Below are positions 1-8,606 of a DNA stretch of 64,000 nucleotides, in pieces. Numbering within the stretch: position 1 is the stretch's first letter; every line of letters starts with the position of its first letter. The DNA is taken from NCBI GenBank assembly GCA_017515425.1, contig JAFWFU010000007.1:89800-153799 (forward strand), read 5' to 3'. The notes under the pieces were generated by a model that saw nothing but the letters and a program-made list of their open reading frames with translations, did no database searches and was not told the origin of the DNA. Origin of the DNA: Mogibacterium sp. Lineage in GTDB: Bacteria > Bacillota > Clostridia > Peptostreptococcales > Anaerovoracaceae. A program made the translations under genes and the position numbers.

Positions 1-780
1 AACCGGTATCACTTTTGTATGAATTCCCGCCTGCCTGTAAATCTCACAGGTATAATCGTACCAGCTTATATACTCCCCTTCGTTAGCAGCGTGATAATAG
101 CCATATTTATCCGTCTCAGCCATATCCACCAAGAGCCTCGCGAGATCATATGTATATGTAGGCGTTCCTATCTGATCATTTACAACCCTAACCTCATCAT
201 GCTTCCTGCCTATATCAACCATTGTCTTGATAAAATTCTTGCCATTCAAGCCGAACACCCAGGAAGTCCGAATTATAAAACACTTTTCAAGAGTCTCAAA
301 AACCGCAAGCTCGCCTTCCAGCTTCGTCTTTCCATAATAGCTTAGCGGTGCATAATTTTTATCATCCGGCTGCCATGGTCTTTCGTCCTGACCGTCAAAA
401 ACATAGTCCGTCGAAAGATATATCATCTTGGCGTCAACTGCCTTCGCCGCATTCGCAAGGTTCTGCGTGCCTTTAACATTGATGTCGTAGACGCGGGCCC
501 AATTATCCTCGTCCTCCGCGTCGTCAACAGCCGTCCATGCCGCGCAGTGAATGATAACCTCAGGTTTTAAATCGCTTACAGCAGACATGACGGCATCTCT
601 GTCGGTAATATCGAGCTGTACGAATGAGGGGTCAATTTCGCAATTCGCTGCAGGGGCATTCACAGGCAGGGCTTTTGGAAAGCTAATATCGCTTCCGATT
701 GCACGGAATTTTCTTTTCAACGCCTCATTCAATACATCATATCCGAGCTGACCGCTTGCTCCTGTTACAAATATTTTCAT
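1..780 (-). CDS. rfbD: dTDP-4-dehydrorhamnose reductase, C-terminus cut by window edge
   Basis: This NAD(P)H-dependent short-chain reductase makes dTDP-L-rhamnose, the last step of the RmlABCD pathway in the cytoplasm. The frame is open from the ATG at 780 to base 1, giving 260 codons; the 3' end lies outside the window. The nucleotide-binding motif GASGQLG is at residues 7-13. STDYVFDG and the catalytic YYGKTK (Tyr-x3-Lys) follow, and WTAVDDAED and GTPTYTYDLA match the RmlD family. It is the last visible gene of the exopolysaccharide operon and starts 13 bp after the glycosyltransferase gene. Rhamnose is therefore a likely component of the polymer (inference). The rfbA, rfbB and rfbC partners are not in view and may lie just beyond base 1. 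Confidence 0.93.
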   Translation of the reverse strand, partial: MKIFVTGASGQLGYDVLNEALKRKFRAIGSDISFPKALPVNAPAANCEIDPSFVQLDITDRDAVMSAVSDLKPEVIIHCAAWTAVDDAEDEDNWARVYDINVKGTQNLANAAKAVDAKMIYLSTDYVFDGQDERPWQPDDKNYAPLSYYGKTKLEGELAVFETLEKCFIIRTSWVFGLNGKNFIKTMVDIGRKHDEVRVVNDQIGTPTYTYDLARLLVDMAETDKYGYYHAANEGEYISWYDYTCEIYRQAGIHTKVIPV

Positions 781-793
781 TTCTTCGATTTTA

Positions 794-1687
794 CTATCTT
801 GTCTTATATTTGATATACCTGCTGAAAGCCATTCCCGCCGGAGCTGCCAGCAAGGTTAATAATTTCCTCGGGGATTTCCGTATGAAATGACTGTCGCCTG
901 AAAGGATACTGCTCGAAACATAATGAACACTGTCGAGAAGCAGTCTCTTGATGCTGATCGGATTCTTTAAGCAAAAAACTCTCCATTCAGCAAAACCCCT
1001 GGGATTATCCGCATACTGCCTCAGCATATTCTTAGTAGAGCCGTCTTTCTGATATTCGACCAAGCAGAGCACTTCGTCAAGCACCGCCAATTTGTAATCC
1101 TTATCTATCTGTCTGTATTTATACGCAAGGGCTATATACTTCTCTCGTTCGAAAACAGGATATGCGGGATAGCTGTTTATGATGTCTGTCCTATATACCA
1201 GCTTCTTATCGCCTTTGCCTCCGGCGGCGTAATATCCGCCAAGAGTCGTTTCCGTCATTCCCTTAGGAAATCCGCGCCCTATGACCTTGCCGTCAGCTAG
1301 GCTCGCATCTAGCCCTATGATGCCCGCATAGCCTTTTCCTCTCACCTCATCCCATTTCCGTAAAATCTTCCCTATTGCGCAGTCAGCTGCGGCGTCGTCC
1401 GAGTCTATGCACATATTCAGCTCTGTATCAATATTCTCATATGCCGTGTTGTGGGCTGTATGCATTCCTCCGTTTTCTTTGTAAATATATCTGATCTCAA
1501 AGCCGTTATCTGCCGCCTGCCATGCCCTCACAGCGTCCTTCGTTTCGTCTGTCGAACCATCATCTATTATCAGCCATATAAAATCCTTGCAATCCTGTGA
1601 AAGCAGCGACTCATATGTGCGTCCGAGAGTATGGGCGCGATTATATGTAGGTGTGAATATCGTTAGTCTTATCTTGTCTTTTTGCAT
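794..1687 (-). CDS. Family 2 glycosyltransferase of the EPS cluster
   Basis: Cytoplasmic GT-A fold glycosyltransferase that probably adds one sugar of the exopolysaccharide repeat; donor and acceptor are unknown. The N-terminus has the GT2 signature FTPTYNRAHTL, then IDDGSTDET and the metal-binding NMCIDSDDAAAD (a DxD-type motif). I chose the ATG at 1687 because GT2 proteins usually begin a few residues before this first strand. The frame is open further upstream to GTG/ATG codons at 1735/1732, which would add 15-16 residues and sit nearer the upstream stop; none of these starts has an ideal Shine-Dalgarno site. It lies between a GT4 gene and rfbD on the same strand. Confidence 0.88.
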   Translation of the reverse strand: MQKDKIRLTIFTPTYNRAHTLGRTYESLLSQDCKDFIWLIIDDGSTDETKDAVRAWQAADNGFEIRYIYKENGGMHTAHNTAYENIDTELNMCIDSDDAAADCAIGKILRKWDEVRGKGYAGIIGLDASLADGKVIGRGFPKGMTETTLGGYYAAGGKGDKKLVYRTDIINSYPAYPVFEREKYIALAYKYRQIDKDYKLAVLDEVLCLVEYQKDGSTKNMLRQYADNPRGFAEWRVFCLKNPISIKRLLLDSVHYVSSSILSGDSHFIRKSPRKLLTLLAAPAGMAFSRYIKYKTR

Positions 1688-1759
1688 ATCATATATGGGA
1701 ATTCTCCAGCCGTGCGCCTTCCGACCTGACATCACAGGCGCTCGCGGTTTCGACTGTCT

Positions 1760-2848
1760 CTAAACCTCTTCTGCGCGGCTGAGATAGAATTCCTCCAGCT
1801 TCCTTGCATTTTCTTTTATATCATAGCCGGCTCTTCTTATCTCGTCGGACATCTGCCTTCGCTTTGAAATATCTGTCCTGTAAATCACCTCAGCCCAAGT
1901 CTCCGCTCCGGCGCTCAGAGGAAGCCTTTTTACAATATCACTTACTGAACTTTCATCTGAGACCGCTTCCGAAACATAGCAGGGCAGACCTGCCGCCTGC
2001 GCCTCGACTAGAGAAAGAGGAAGTCCTTCAAACAGCGAAGGGAATGCAAATATATCCATAGCCTGCATTAGCTCAGCCACATCATCTCGCTTGCCCGCAA
2101 AGACTATTCTGTCAGAAAGACCCAGGGAATGGGCTTTTGCCTCAATTATATCCTTTAGAGCCCCCTCTCCTATCAGCATTAGTCTGGCAGGCAGTCTTTT
2201 GTTTGCTTTCTGAAAAACGTCTATTAGAAAGTCGTGATTTTTCGCCTTCGAAAAGCTCCCGACATGCCCGAGGACGAGCTCGTCATCAAAACCGTATTCT
2301 TTTCTGATTTTATCGCGCGTTTTTATATCAAACTCAAATTTTTCCGCGTCAATCGCATTGTTGACTAATATGTATTCAGCACCCCCGAACATCCAATCCC
2401 CAGCCTTCCGACTGCAAGCCGCCAATTCGGTCGCGTATCGCGGAATCTGCCTTCGATAATAAAGCTTTATCGGATATTTATAATTATCCTCCTGATCTGA
2501 GGTATGGCTATGCGCAATTCTAACGGGAACGCCGTTTTTTTTCGCATATTTCAATATCACAGAGCTCATGCAGTCCTGATGAACATGCACTATCCTATAT
2601 TCCTTATGCCCTGCGAAGAAGGCATTGAGGGCCCTCCTGTATCCGGGCGAAAAGGGATTGAGCCTCGGCAGATGATAGACAGTTCCCCCGAGCTTACCTA
2701 TCTCACTTCCATATTCCCCTTCATATGGGCGGTGTGTGAGGAAGTCAAACTGAATATTCTCCCTGTCGATATGCCTGTAATAGTTCATAAGCATGGTCTC
2801 AAGCCCGCCTCTATTCATATCCGTAACGACCTGCAAGACTCTCATCAT
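1760..2848 (-). CDS. Family 4 glycosyltransferase (EpsF-like)
   Basis: Retaining GT-B glycosyltransferase predicted to extend the lipid-linked polysaccharide on the inner face of the membrane. The N-terminal domain begins VLQVVTDMNRGGLETMLMNYY, typical of EpsF/CapM-like enzymes. The C-terminal domain has LGHVGSFSKAKNHDFLIDVF and the donor-binding region FPSLFEGLPLSLVEA, with the E-x7-E spacing. The start follows the EpsG-like stop by a few bases; of the TTG/ATG/ATG run at 2851/2848/2845 I took the first ATG, preceded by a GGGGGG stretch. Donor sugar cannot be told from sequence. It is in the middle of the EPS operon. Confidence 0.9.
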   Translation of the reverse strand: MMRVLQVVTDMNRGGLETMLMNYYRHIDRENIQFDFLTHRPYEGEYGSEIGKLGGTVYHLPRLNPFSPGYRRALNAFFAGHKEYRIVHVHQDCMSSVILKYAKKNGVPVRIAHSHTSDQEDNYKYPIKLYYRRQIPRYATELAACSRKAGDWMFGGAEYILVNNAIDAEKFEFDIKTRDKIRKEYGFDDELVLGHVGSFSKAKNHDFLIDVFQKANKRLPARLMLIGEGALKDIIEAKAHSLGLSDRIVFAGKRDDVAELMQAMDIFAFPSLFEGLPLSLVEAQAAGLPCYVSEAVSDESSVSDIVKRLPLSAGAETWAEVIYRTDISKRRQMSDEIRRAGYDIKENARKLEEFYLSRAEEV

Positions 2849-2851
2849 CAA

Positions 2852-3958
2852 TCAGATTGCCCCCCATGCAAAATGCATTTGGTAGTAATAGAAAACCAAG
2901 AATGACGCAACCATTATGATACTTATTATCTTTGCCGAATTCTCCGAAAACATATTCTTTATCTCCCAAGGCAGAAGTATCTCCATGCCGTAGAGAGAAC
3001 AATATATCGGAAGCCTTCCTATATAAATTCCCGATGTCAGTATGCTGAATATATAGAGTATAGAGGCTGCAATGCTCATATTGCACACAATATCCAAGCT
3101 TCTATTATTCGCTTCTCTGATATACCTCAATCCGATAAAGGAGAGAATGGTCGGCATGGAATACACGAGAACCCTGAGCGGATTTGTTCCGTCATCCTGC
3201 GTTATCTGCCATTCGGTGACAACATTCTCATACTGAGTTTCTGCCAGCGCATCATCAAGCCAGCTTGTGACACTACCGATATATGCAATGGCAATGGCAA
3301 AAGCCGCAATGAGCAGGAAGGTTCGTATCTGCCAGGGTTTGCTCAGAGCTACAAAGGCAATCGGTATCATCATAAGAGCCGAAAGATGAAATGTGGAAGC
3401 GAGCAAAATCATCAGACAGTATTTCACATATTTCCCCTCGAATAAAAAAGAGCAGGCGGCGAAGCTTATAATAACAGCCGTGAATTGTCTGACTCCGTTA
3501 AACGTCCACGACATATAGTCTGTAGAGGCGATAAATGCAAATATGCCCGTTATAAAGCCCGACGAATGCTTGCGCATGATGAGCGCGAGTATGACTAACT
3601 GAAATGCTGCGATTGCCCCGAGATAAAGCCTGACATTTCCGCCTGTTATCATTTTGATGATTATACTCAGTATATAAAAGCCCGGGTCTTTATCGCATTC
3701 GCTTATATATGTGACAGCAGCGCCTATTTTCTCGGGCAGCGAATAAAACATCTTCATATATGCATTCGTATCCCCGAATTGCTCATATCTCGCTGCCGCC
3801 CAATATATTAGCGGAATCACGGAAAATATGGCGAAGCCTTTTGTAACCCTATCTGTGAGTTCTCCGCTCACCGGGTCGATTTCGTAAATGCCGCTCGTCA
3901 TTCGGCTTATGGCATAGAGCGCGGCGGGCCATAGGATAATCAATATATAAACTGACAT
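2852..3958 (-). CDS. EpsG-family membrane protein, probable polysaccharide polymerase
   Basis: Integral membrane protein of about 368 residues with many hydrophobic segments, starting MSVYILIILWPAALYAI. The layout and the motif YISECDKDPGFYILSIIIK match the EpsG family, which takes the place of Wzy polymerase in Firmicute exopolysaccharide loci. The likely role is joining repeat units on the outer membrane face. The ATG at 3958 is chosen because GAGGTGG lies six bases upstream and overlaps the stop of the preceding glycosyltransferase gene. A longer frame to 3991 would run into that gene. Low local codon constraint is normal for this family. Confidence 0.85.
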   Translation of the reverse strand: MSVYILIILWPAALYAISRMTSGIYEIDPVSGELTDRVTKGFAIFSVIPLIYWAAARYEQFGDTNAYMKMFYSLPEKIGAAVTYISECDKDPGFYILSIIIKMITGGNVRLYLGAIAAFQLVILALIMRKHSSGFITGIFAFIASTDYMSWTFNGVRQFTAVIISFAACSFLFEGKYVKYCLMILLASTFHLSALMMIPIAFVALSKPWQIRTFLLIAAFAIAIAYIGSVTSWLDDALAETQYENVVTEWQITQDDGTNPLRVLVYSMPTILSFIGLRYIREANNRSLDIVCNMSIAASILYIFSILTSGIYIGRLPIYCSLYGMEILLPWEIKNMFSENSAKIISIIMVASFLVFYYYQMHFAWGAI

Positions 3959-3959
3959 C

Positions 3960-5114
3960 TTAATCCACCTCGCCCTCAAGTATATCCGCAATGACCCTGG
4001 CTATTCTCTCAGAGTCGTATTTATCCGAAATATGCGAATTCGCAGCCGAGCCGCTCTTATCCGAAGTTCGTTCGTTCACAGCCGAGCCGTCACTATCAGA
4101 AGCCCGCATATACCCTTCTATCATCTCCGCCATTTTATGATAATCGCCAATCTTCACCAGGCAGTCCTCCCCGTAGTCCGCCGCCGCCATGCGGTGTCCT
4201 CTATTATCCGTGGCGACTATCGGCAGTCCCGCATATATGGCTTCAACGAGATTGATGGTCATGCCTTCTCTTATGCTCGAAGCCGTATACACATCTGCCA
4301 TGGCGAGGAGCTCTCCCACGTCCTCTCTCCAGCCGAGAAATCTGCAATAATCGACCTGTCCCGACGCCTCGGCATACCTTTCAAGCCAGCCTTCCTCCTG
4401 GTCGGGCCCCGCCAAGACGAGATATGCATTTATATCTTTATCGCGCAGGAGAGTCAGCGCCTCTATCAGCATTTTCTGATTTTTGTTCTGCGTCAGCTCC
4501 GCAATATAGAGCATGACGAGGGCGTCTTCGGGAATATCGAGCTCCTTCCTATATGCTCTTCGAATCTCTTCCTTGCCTTCGACCTCCAGCCTCGAAAAGT
4601 CCGCTCCCATTCCCGGTATCAGGCGCAGTTTCAGCCCCTTCCTGAACTTTCTGCCCGCCCGCTCATAATCCTCTCTATTGATAGTGATAATCATATCGGT
4701 CAACAGCGAGAGAAGCCTCTCCGCGGGATAGTAGATGAGCCAATTTATCAGCTCAGCCCCCTCAAAAAAATGGAAGCCGTGAACGCAGTATATTACCTTC
4801 GTTCCCCTTTTCCTAGCCTTTGCGGCTGCGAGCCTTGCACCAAGCCCGCCCATGGGCGTGTGGCAGTACACAATATCATAGTCTCCGCTGTCTACAGCCC
4901 TCTTGAGCTGCCTGATTCCGCCTATCGTCTTTCGAGAAAGAGGATTTCTCTTCCAATTCATGCGAAACTGCTCATTGCAGTATGGAATATCCTCGTCGCC
5001 CGCGCAGGCAACATCAACCGTCCAGCCGCGTCTGCTCAGCTCTCTTATGGTCGGAACATGGAATTTCAGCACATGCTCTTTAGCTACATTGGCGACAAGA
5101 AGCAGTTTTTTCAT
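3960..5114 (-). CDS. Family 4 glycosyltransferase with a repetitive insertion near its C-terminus
   Basis: GT-B enzyme of 384 residues, beginning MKKLLLVANVAKEHVLKFH and carrying YCVHGFHFF, a region like EpsD/PglA enzymes. The C-terminal nucleotide-sugar domain has YIAELTQNKNQKMLIEAL and SSIREGMTINLVEA (E-x7-E). The ATG at 5114 overlaps the stop of the sugar transferase (ATGA), indicating translational coupling; the longer frame to 5165 runs into that gene. Between the last two helices (about residues 335-365, bases 4021-4110) is a Ser/Asp/Ala-rich stretch encoded by three copies of a 36-bp repeat. It is absent from the family pattern and is probably a recent in-frame expansion. Confidence 0.88.
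   Translation of the reverse strand: MKKLLLVANVAKEHVLKFHVPTIRELSRRGWTVDVACAGDEDIPYCNEQFRMNWKRNPLSRKTIGGIRQLKRAVDSGDYDIVYCHTPMGGLGARLAAAKARKRGTKVIYCVHGFHFFEGAELINWLIYYPAERLLSLLTDMIITINREDYERAGRKFRKGLKLRLIPGMGADFSRLEVEGKEEIRRAYRKELDIPEDALVMLYIAELTQNKNQKMLIEALTLLRDKDINAYLVLAGPDQEEGWLERYAEASGQVDYCRFLGWREDVGELLAMADVYTASSIREGMTINLVEAIYAGLPIVATDNRGHRMAAADYGEDCLVKIGDYHKMAEMIEGYMRASDSDGSAVNERTSDKSGSAANSHISDKYDSERIARVIADILEGEVD
4021..4110. repeat. In-frame 36-bp tandem repeat within a glycosyltransferase gene
   Basis: On the + strand, TTATCCGAA-type units begin at 4021, 4057 and 4093 (the last as CTATCAGAA), exactly 36 bp apart. The first two share GCCGAGCCG at the same offset. Each unit adds twelve residues (S-D-K-x-G-S-A-A-N type) and preserves the reading frame. 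Confidence 0.8.
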
Positions 5115-5734
5115 TCGGCTACTCCGTCCGCTCTTATTACGGCGACTATGGTGCCGAGGAAACACCTCGTATCCATCAGAAGTCCCGAGATACTTGATTT
5201 CCTGAGCTGCTCTGCATAATAGCCGTCAAGCTCCGCTTTTTCGCAAATATCTATATCATCTCTGCCGTTTATCTGCGCCCAACCCGTGAGCCCCGGGCGT
5301 ATATCGTTCGCGCCGTATTTATCTCGCTCCGCGATTAAATCCTCCTGATTCCAAAGCGCACATCTAGGCCCTACAAGCGACATGTTTCCTATTAGTATGT
5401 CGTAAAGCTGTGGAAGCTCATCTAGTGAATACTTCCTCAAAAACCTTCCAACCCCGGTCAGCCTTTCTTTAAGATTATCCTTCATAAGATGCGTGGGAAT
5501 ATCATCTGGCGTGTCTTTCTTCATGCTGCGGAATTTATGCGCCGTAAAATAGCTCTTGTTAATTCCAACCCTCTTCTGCTTGAAGATGACAGACCCGCCG
5601 TCCTCCGCATATATCAGCAGCGCGCAGATAATGAAAATCGGTATTAGAAGGAGCATGGCAACAACGCAAAAGACTATATCCATCAGTCTCTTGATATGTT
5701 TATCGTAAATTGTTCTCTCCTTGCCCTTATTCAT
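5111..5734 (-). CDS. Undecaprenyl-phosphate sugar phosphotransferase (EPS priming enzyme)
   Basis: Membrane-anchored initiating transferase that moves a sugar-1-phosphate from a UDP-sugar to undecaprenyl phosphate and so starts each repeat unit. It has the small PglC/EpsL-type layout: one hydrophobic segment near the N-terminus (about residues 18-40), then VIFKQKRVGINKSYFTAHKF, SLDELPQLYDILIGNMSLVGPR, and RPGLTGWAQINGRD near the end. All three blocks are hallmarks of the bacterial sugar transferase family. The ATG at 5734 has AAAGGG seven bases upstream; an in-frame TTG lies six bases earlier. It is translationally coupled to the following GT4 gene. The sugar specificity cannot be read from sequence. 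Confidence 0.92.
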   Translation of the reverse strand: MNKGKERTIYDKHIKRLMDIVFCVVAMLLLIPIFIICALLIYAEDGGSVIFKQKRVGINKSYFTAHKFRSMKKDTPDDIPTHLMKDNLKERLTGVGRFLRKYSLDELPQLYDILIGNMSLVGPRCALWNQEDLIAERDKYGANDIRPGLTGWAQINGRDDIDICEKAELDGYYAEQLRKSSISGLLMDTRCFLGTIVAVIRADGVAE

Positions 5735-5828
5735 CTGCAAACCCTTTGCCCCTTTTTACTATATACCCCTCTTTCCAAGCGGGGTCATGCCTGCCACACC
5801 CTCTTACTATTTGACAGACTTTTACTGT

Positions 5829-7229
5829 TTACTTTCTGTCGCTTCCATACCCATATCCGTAACCATATCCATAGCCATAGCCGGAGGCGAGATCCATTAT
5901 TCCATGCCTCGTCATATTGAGCACGCAGCCCGCGAGCCTGAGCCCCGTATCATTCAAGAGCCCTATGCCCTCGGTAATATATTCAAGCGGTGAATAATCC
6001 TGCCTGATTACGAATATCCCCGCGTCGGCATGTTTTACCAGAGCCGCTGCGTCCGAAACCTGCGAGCTCGGCGGAGTATCTATTATCACATAGTCCGCTA
6101 TGCGCCTGAGGTGCTCAAATGCGTCACCTAGCCTCTCATTGTTGACGGCTCGGACAATATTCAGCCTCGTCCTTCCAGCCGGCAAATATATGAGCCCGCT
6201 CCTCGGCATCTTCATAAGGACTTCCTCGATTTCAGCGTCGCCTCTCAGATATTCCGAGATGCCGTCCGCCTCGAAGTCGGCATTGTCGTCCGAATACCTC
6301 GAGATAGCCCTGCCAACCGAAGGCTTTCTCAAATCCATATCCACAATTGCGACCTTGAGCCCCTTTGCGGCAAGCGATAATGCGAGATTGACCGAAATCG
6401 TCGTCTTTCCCTCTCCGGCAAGAGCGCTTGTTACCATGAACACAGAAGCGCTATTCTCCTCGTGGTCTCTCTCCATTCTTGTCCTGAGTGAACGGATTCG
6501 CTCGGTGAACAAATCCCCTTGGGCTTCAAATTTCGCATTCTTCTTCTTGCTGTTCACATAAGGTATATTGCTGAGGCATTTGAGATTGAGGTATCTCTTA
6601 AGCTCTTCCTCGCTTCGCACCGTCTTTTTCAGCATGGAGTGAATTGCGAAGCCCGTAATCCATATGAGTAATATAGTAAATGCGCCTTTAAGCCCCGACC
6701 TGATATAGCTCCTCTTGTTAATGGGTCTCTGCGGAATTCCGCTGCTCTCCAGCAGGGTGAGCTCCGTTCTGCCGAGAACCGGACCCGCCACGTCCTCATA
6801 GTTTTCGAGAATTGAATTTACAATCGCATAAGCGGTCTCTGCGCTGCTTGCGTCAACAGTAACGGTCACCATATTGGTCTCGCCCATTCTCTCCGTATAA
6901 ATCCTTCCCGGAATTTCGCTCAGCCCGAGGTCATCCGCTATTATCTGCTGCAAGGCGTCATTTTGAATTATATAGGGGAAGGTCTTTGCCACCCTCTCCG
7001 TCATATACCTGTCAGCATTCCCGGCGGACGAATTGACTACGAAAGTCGCCGTGGATCTATATATGGGTTCGTAGTTAAAAAACGAATACAAACAGAGCAG
7101 CGCGGCAGAAAGCGCCATAGTAATGACGATAGGCACCCATCTATGCATAATGCTATGCCATACGTCGTTTATGATTGATGTTAAATCAATCCTATCCGCC
7201 TGTAATATCCTCTCAGCGTTTGAAGCCAT
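5829..7229 (-). CDS. Fused Wzz-type chain-length regulator and bacterial tyrosine kinase, second copy
   Basis: A 466-residue membrane protein with two transmembrane segments (about 33-50 and 182-200) enclosing a Wzz domain. A cytoplasmic BY-kinase domain follows, with Walker A AGEGKTT (271-277), Walker A' VDMDLRKP (296-303) and IIDTPPS. The tail is a (GY)n run of about seven tyrosines, the usual autophosphorylation cluster. It should control polymer length and export through phosphorylation cycles. Firmicutes usually split modulator and kinase into CpsC and CpsD; here they are fused. The ATG at 7229 overlaps the end of the preceding paralogue by 17 bp. The two paralogues diverge widely outside the kinase motifs. 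Confidence 0.92.
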   Translation of the reverse strand: MASNAERILQADRIDLTSIINDVWHSIMHRWVPIVITMALSAALLCLYSFFNYEPIYRSTATFVVNSSAGNADRYMTERVAKTFPYIIQNDALQQIIADDLGLSEIPGRIYTERMGETNMVTVTVDASSAETAYAIVNSILENYEDVAGPVLGRTELTLLESSGIPQRPINKRSYIRSGLKGAFTILLIWITGFAIHSMLKKTVRSEEELKRYLNLKCLSNIPYVNSKKKNAKFEAQGDLFTERIRSLRTRMERDHEENSASVFMVTSALAGEGKTTISVNLALSLAAKGLKVAIVDMDLRKPSVGRAISRYSDDNADFEADGISEYLRGDAEIEEVLMKMPRSGLIYLPAGRTRLNIVRAVNNERLGDAFEHLRRIADYVIIDTPPSSQVSDAAALVKHADAGIFVIRQDYSPLEYITEGIGLLNDTGLRLAGCVLNMTRHGIMDLASGYGYGYGYGYGYGSDRK

Positions 7230-8601
7230 ATCCGTTTCCGTAGCCGTAGCCGTATCTCCGCTTGTATTCATACCCGCCCATGCTCTCCTGCCAGCCGCCG
7301 TAGGAATCGTTCAGAACGCACCCTATCGGCTTTGCCTTGTAACAGGCGAGGTTTTCCAGCATATTGTTTATATCCCTTGCCAGAGCCACATGCTCTCTTA
7401 TCACACAAATCGAAGCGTCCGCGAGATTGGCGATAACCTCCGTATCTGCCACCCTGTCCATAGGCGGCGTGTCGAGTATCGAATAATCGAATTCCTGATT
7501 GAGCCATTCTATCAGCGTGGCGATTTTATCCGCGTCAGGCTCGTCCTTATGACCGATACCTTCGTCCGTGCGCGTGATGAGGTAGAGCTTCTCATTCTTG
7601 TCAATCCTGTATATGCGAAGCCCCTCTTCTTTTTCCACGCCGAAGATCAGGCTCTGCGCGGGCTTTCTGAAATCCATATCCACCAGCGCGACCCTCTCCC
7701 CGCTCCTGGCAAGGGCGAGTGCAAGATTTGCCGCAACTGTGGACTTCCCTTCGTTCTCCAGACAGCTTGTAACTATGAGCGTCTTTATTCCATTAGCCGT
7801 CATTCTGTTCTGCACCCTGCGAGCCACCTTCATCACGGATTCCGCAAACCTGAAACTCACGAGAGGGCTGTTTATGAGAAGCGACCTCTTCGGACGTTTC
7901 AACCTCTCCTTTAAACTGCGGTATTTCGCCTCATGGCTCACCGCGCCGAGGTACTCAGCTTCGAGCTTCCTTTCAATATCCGAGCCGGTTCTGATAGTAT
8001 CTTTGAGATATGACGAAACGACTGCCAAAAAGATGAGCACCGCAAGCGAAGCCAGGAACGCCTTCGCCATTAGCGAATATGGCCTGAATGGATTATCCGG
8101 CGCATTCGGAAGCCTCGGCTGCACCAGAACACTGAGCCTCTTGTTTCCGACGACCAAGTCAGTAATGCTCTTATAATTATTCATCACGGATTTCAGCGTT
8201 CGATATGCGACATTCAGGTTCGTCGAAGTGACCTTGAGTGATATGAGATTTGTCTCGGGTATCACCTGCGCTCTGATATTAGCGCCCGCTCCTATATTTC
8301 CCAAATCCTCACTTATCCGCCTTCTCATCACATGGCTCGATATAACCTGCGAGAATTGCTCGGCAGCATTCTGAGCATTGCTGACGTCGTTTGCATTCGT
8401 TCCCGAAGTTCCCGAATAGCCCGTGGTTACCGCATATGTAGCGTCCACCGTATAGCGCGGAACATATCTGTATGTATAGAAGGCAAATGCGAGCATTGAA
8501 ACCGAGGCTGCAATCAGAAACATCATAACAGCCCTGCTGCCAAGATCTCTCAGCACCGTCTTTACATCAAATGCGTTTGTTGATGGGTTCCTCGTCTGCA
8601 T
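7213..8601 (-). CDS. Fused Wzz-type chain-length regulator and bacterial tyrosine kinase, first copy
   Basis: A 462-residue protein of the same plan as its downstream neighbour. A transmembrane segment lies at about residues 23-42, an extracytoplasmic Wzz domain follows, and a second membrane segment lies at about 178-198 after the PxxP-like LPNAPDNPFRPY motif. The kinase domain has Walker A ENEGKST (282-288), VDMDFRKP (307-314) and SILDTPPMD. The tail contains YEYKRRYGYGYGNGYGF with eight tyrosines. The start lies just after the stop of the DUF5011-like gene (GAGGA in that gene's last codons). Two adjacent copies suggest a duplicated regulatory pair, perhaps with one kinase acting on the other (inference). 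Confidence 0.92.
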   Translation of the reverse strand: MQTRNPSTNAFDVKTVLRDLGSRAVMMFLIAASVSMLAFAFYTYRYVPRYTVDATYAVTTGYSGTSGTNANDVSNAQNAAEQFSQVISSHVMRRRISEDLGNIGAGANIRAQVIPETNLISLKVTSTNLNVAYRTLKSVMNNYKSITDLVVGNKRLSVLVQPRLPNAPDNPFRPYSLMAKAFLASLAVLIFLAVVSSYLKDTIRTGSDIERKLEAEYLGAVSHEAKYRSLKERLKRPKRSLLINSPLVSFRFAESVMKVARRVQNRMTANGIKTLIVTSCLENEGKSTVAANLALALARSGERVALVDMDFRKPAQSLIFGVEKEEGLRIYRIDKNEKLYLITRTDEGIGHKDEPDADKIATLIEWLNQEFDYSILDTPPMDRVADTEVIANLADASICVIREHVALARDINNMLENLACYKAKPIGCVLNDSYGGWQESMGGYEYKRRYGYGYGNGYGFKR

Positions 8602-8606
8602 TTTCG

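Noticed and set aside
4032-5219. A 395-codon plus-strand frame opposite the GT4 and sugar transferase genes
   Set aside because: The minus strand has clear glycosyltransferase motifs, coupled starts and ribosome sites; the plus frame has none.
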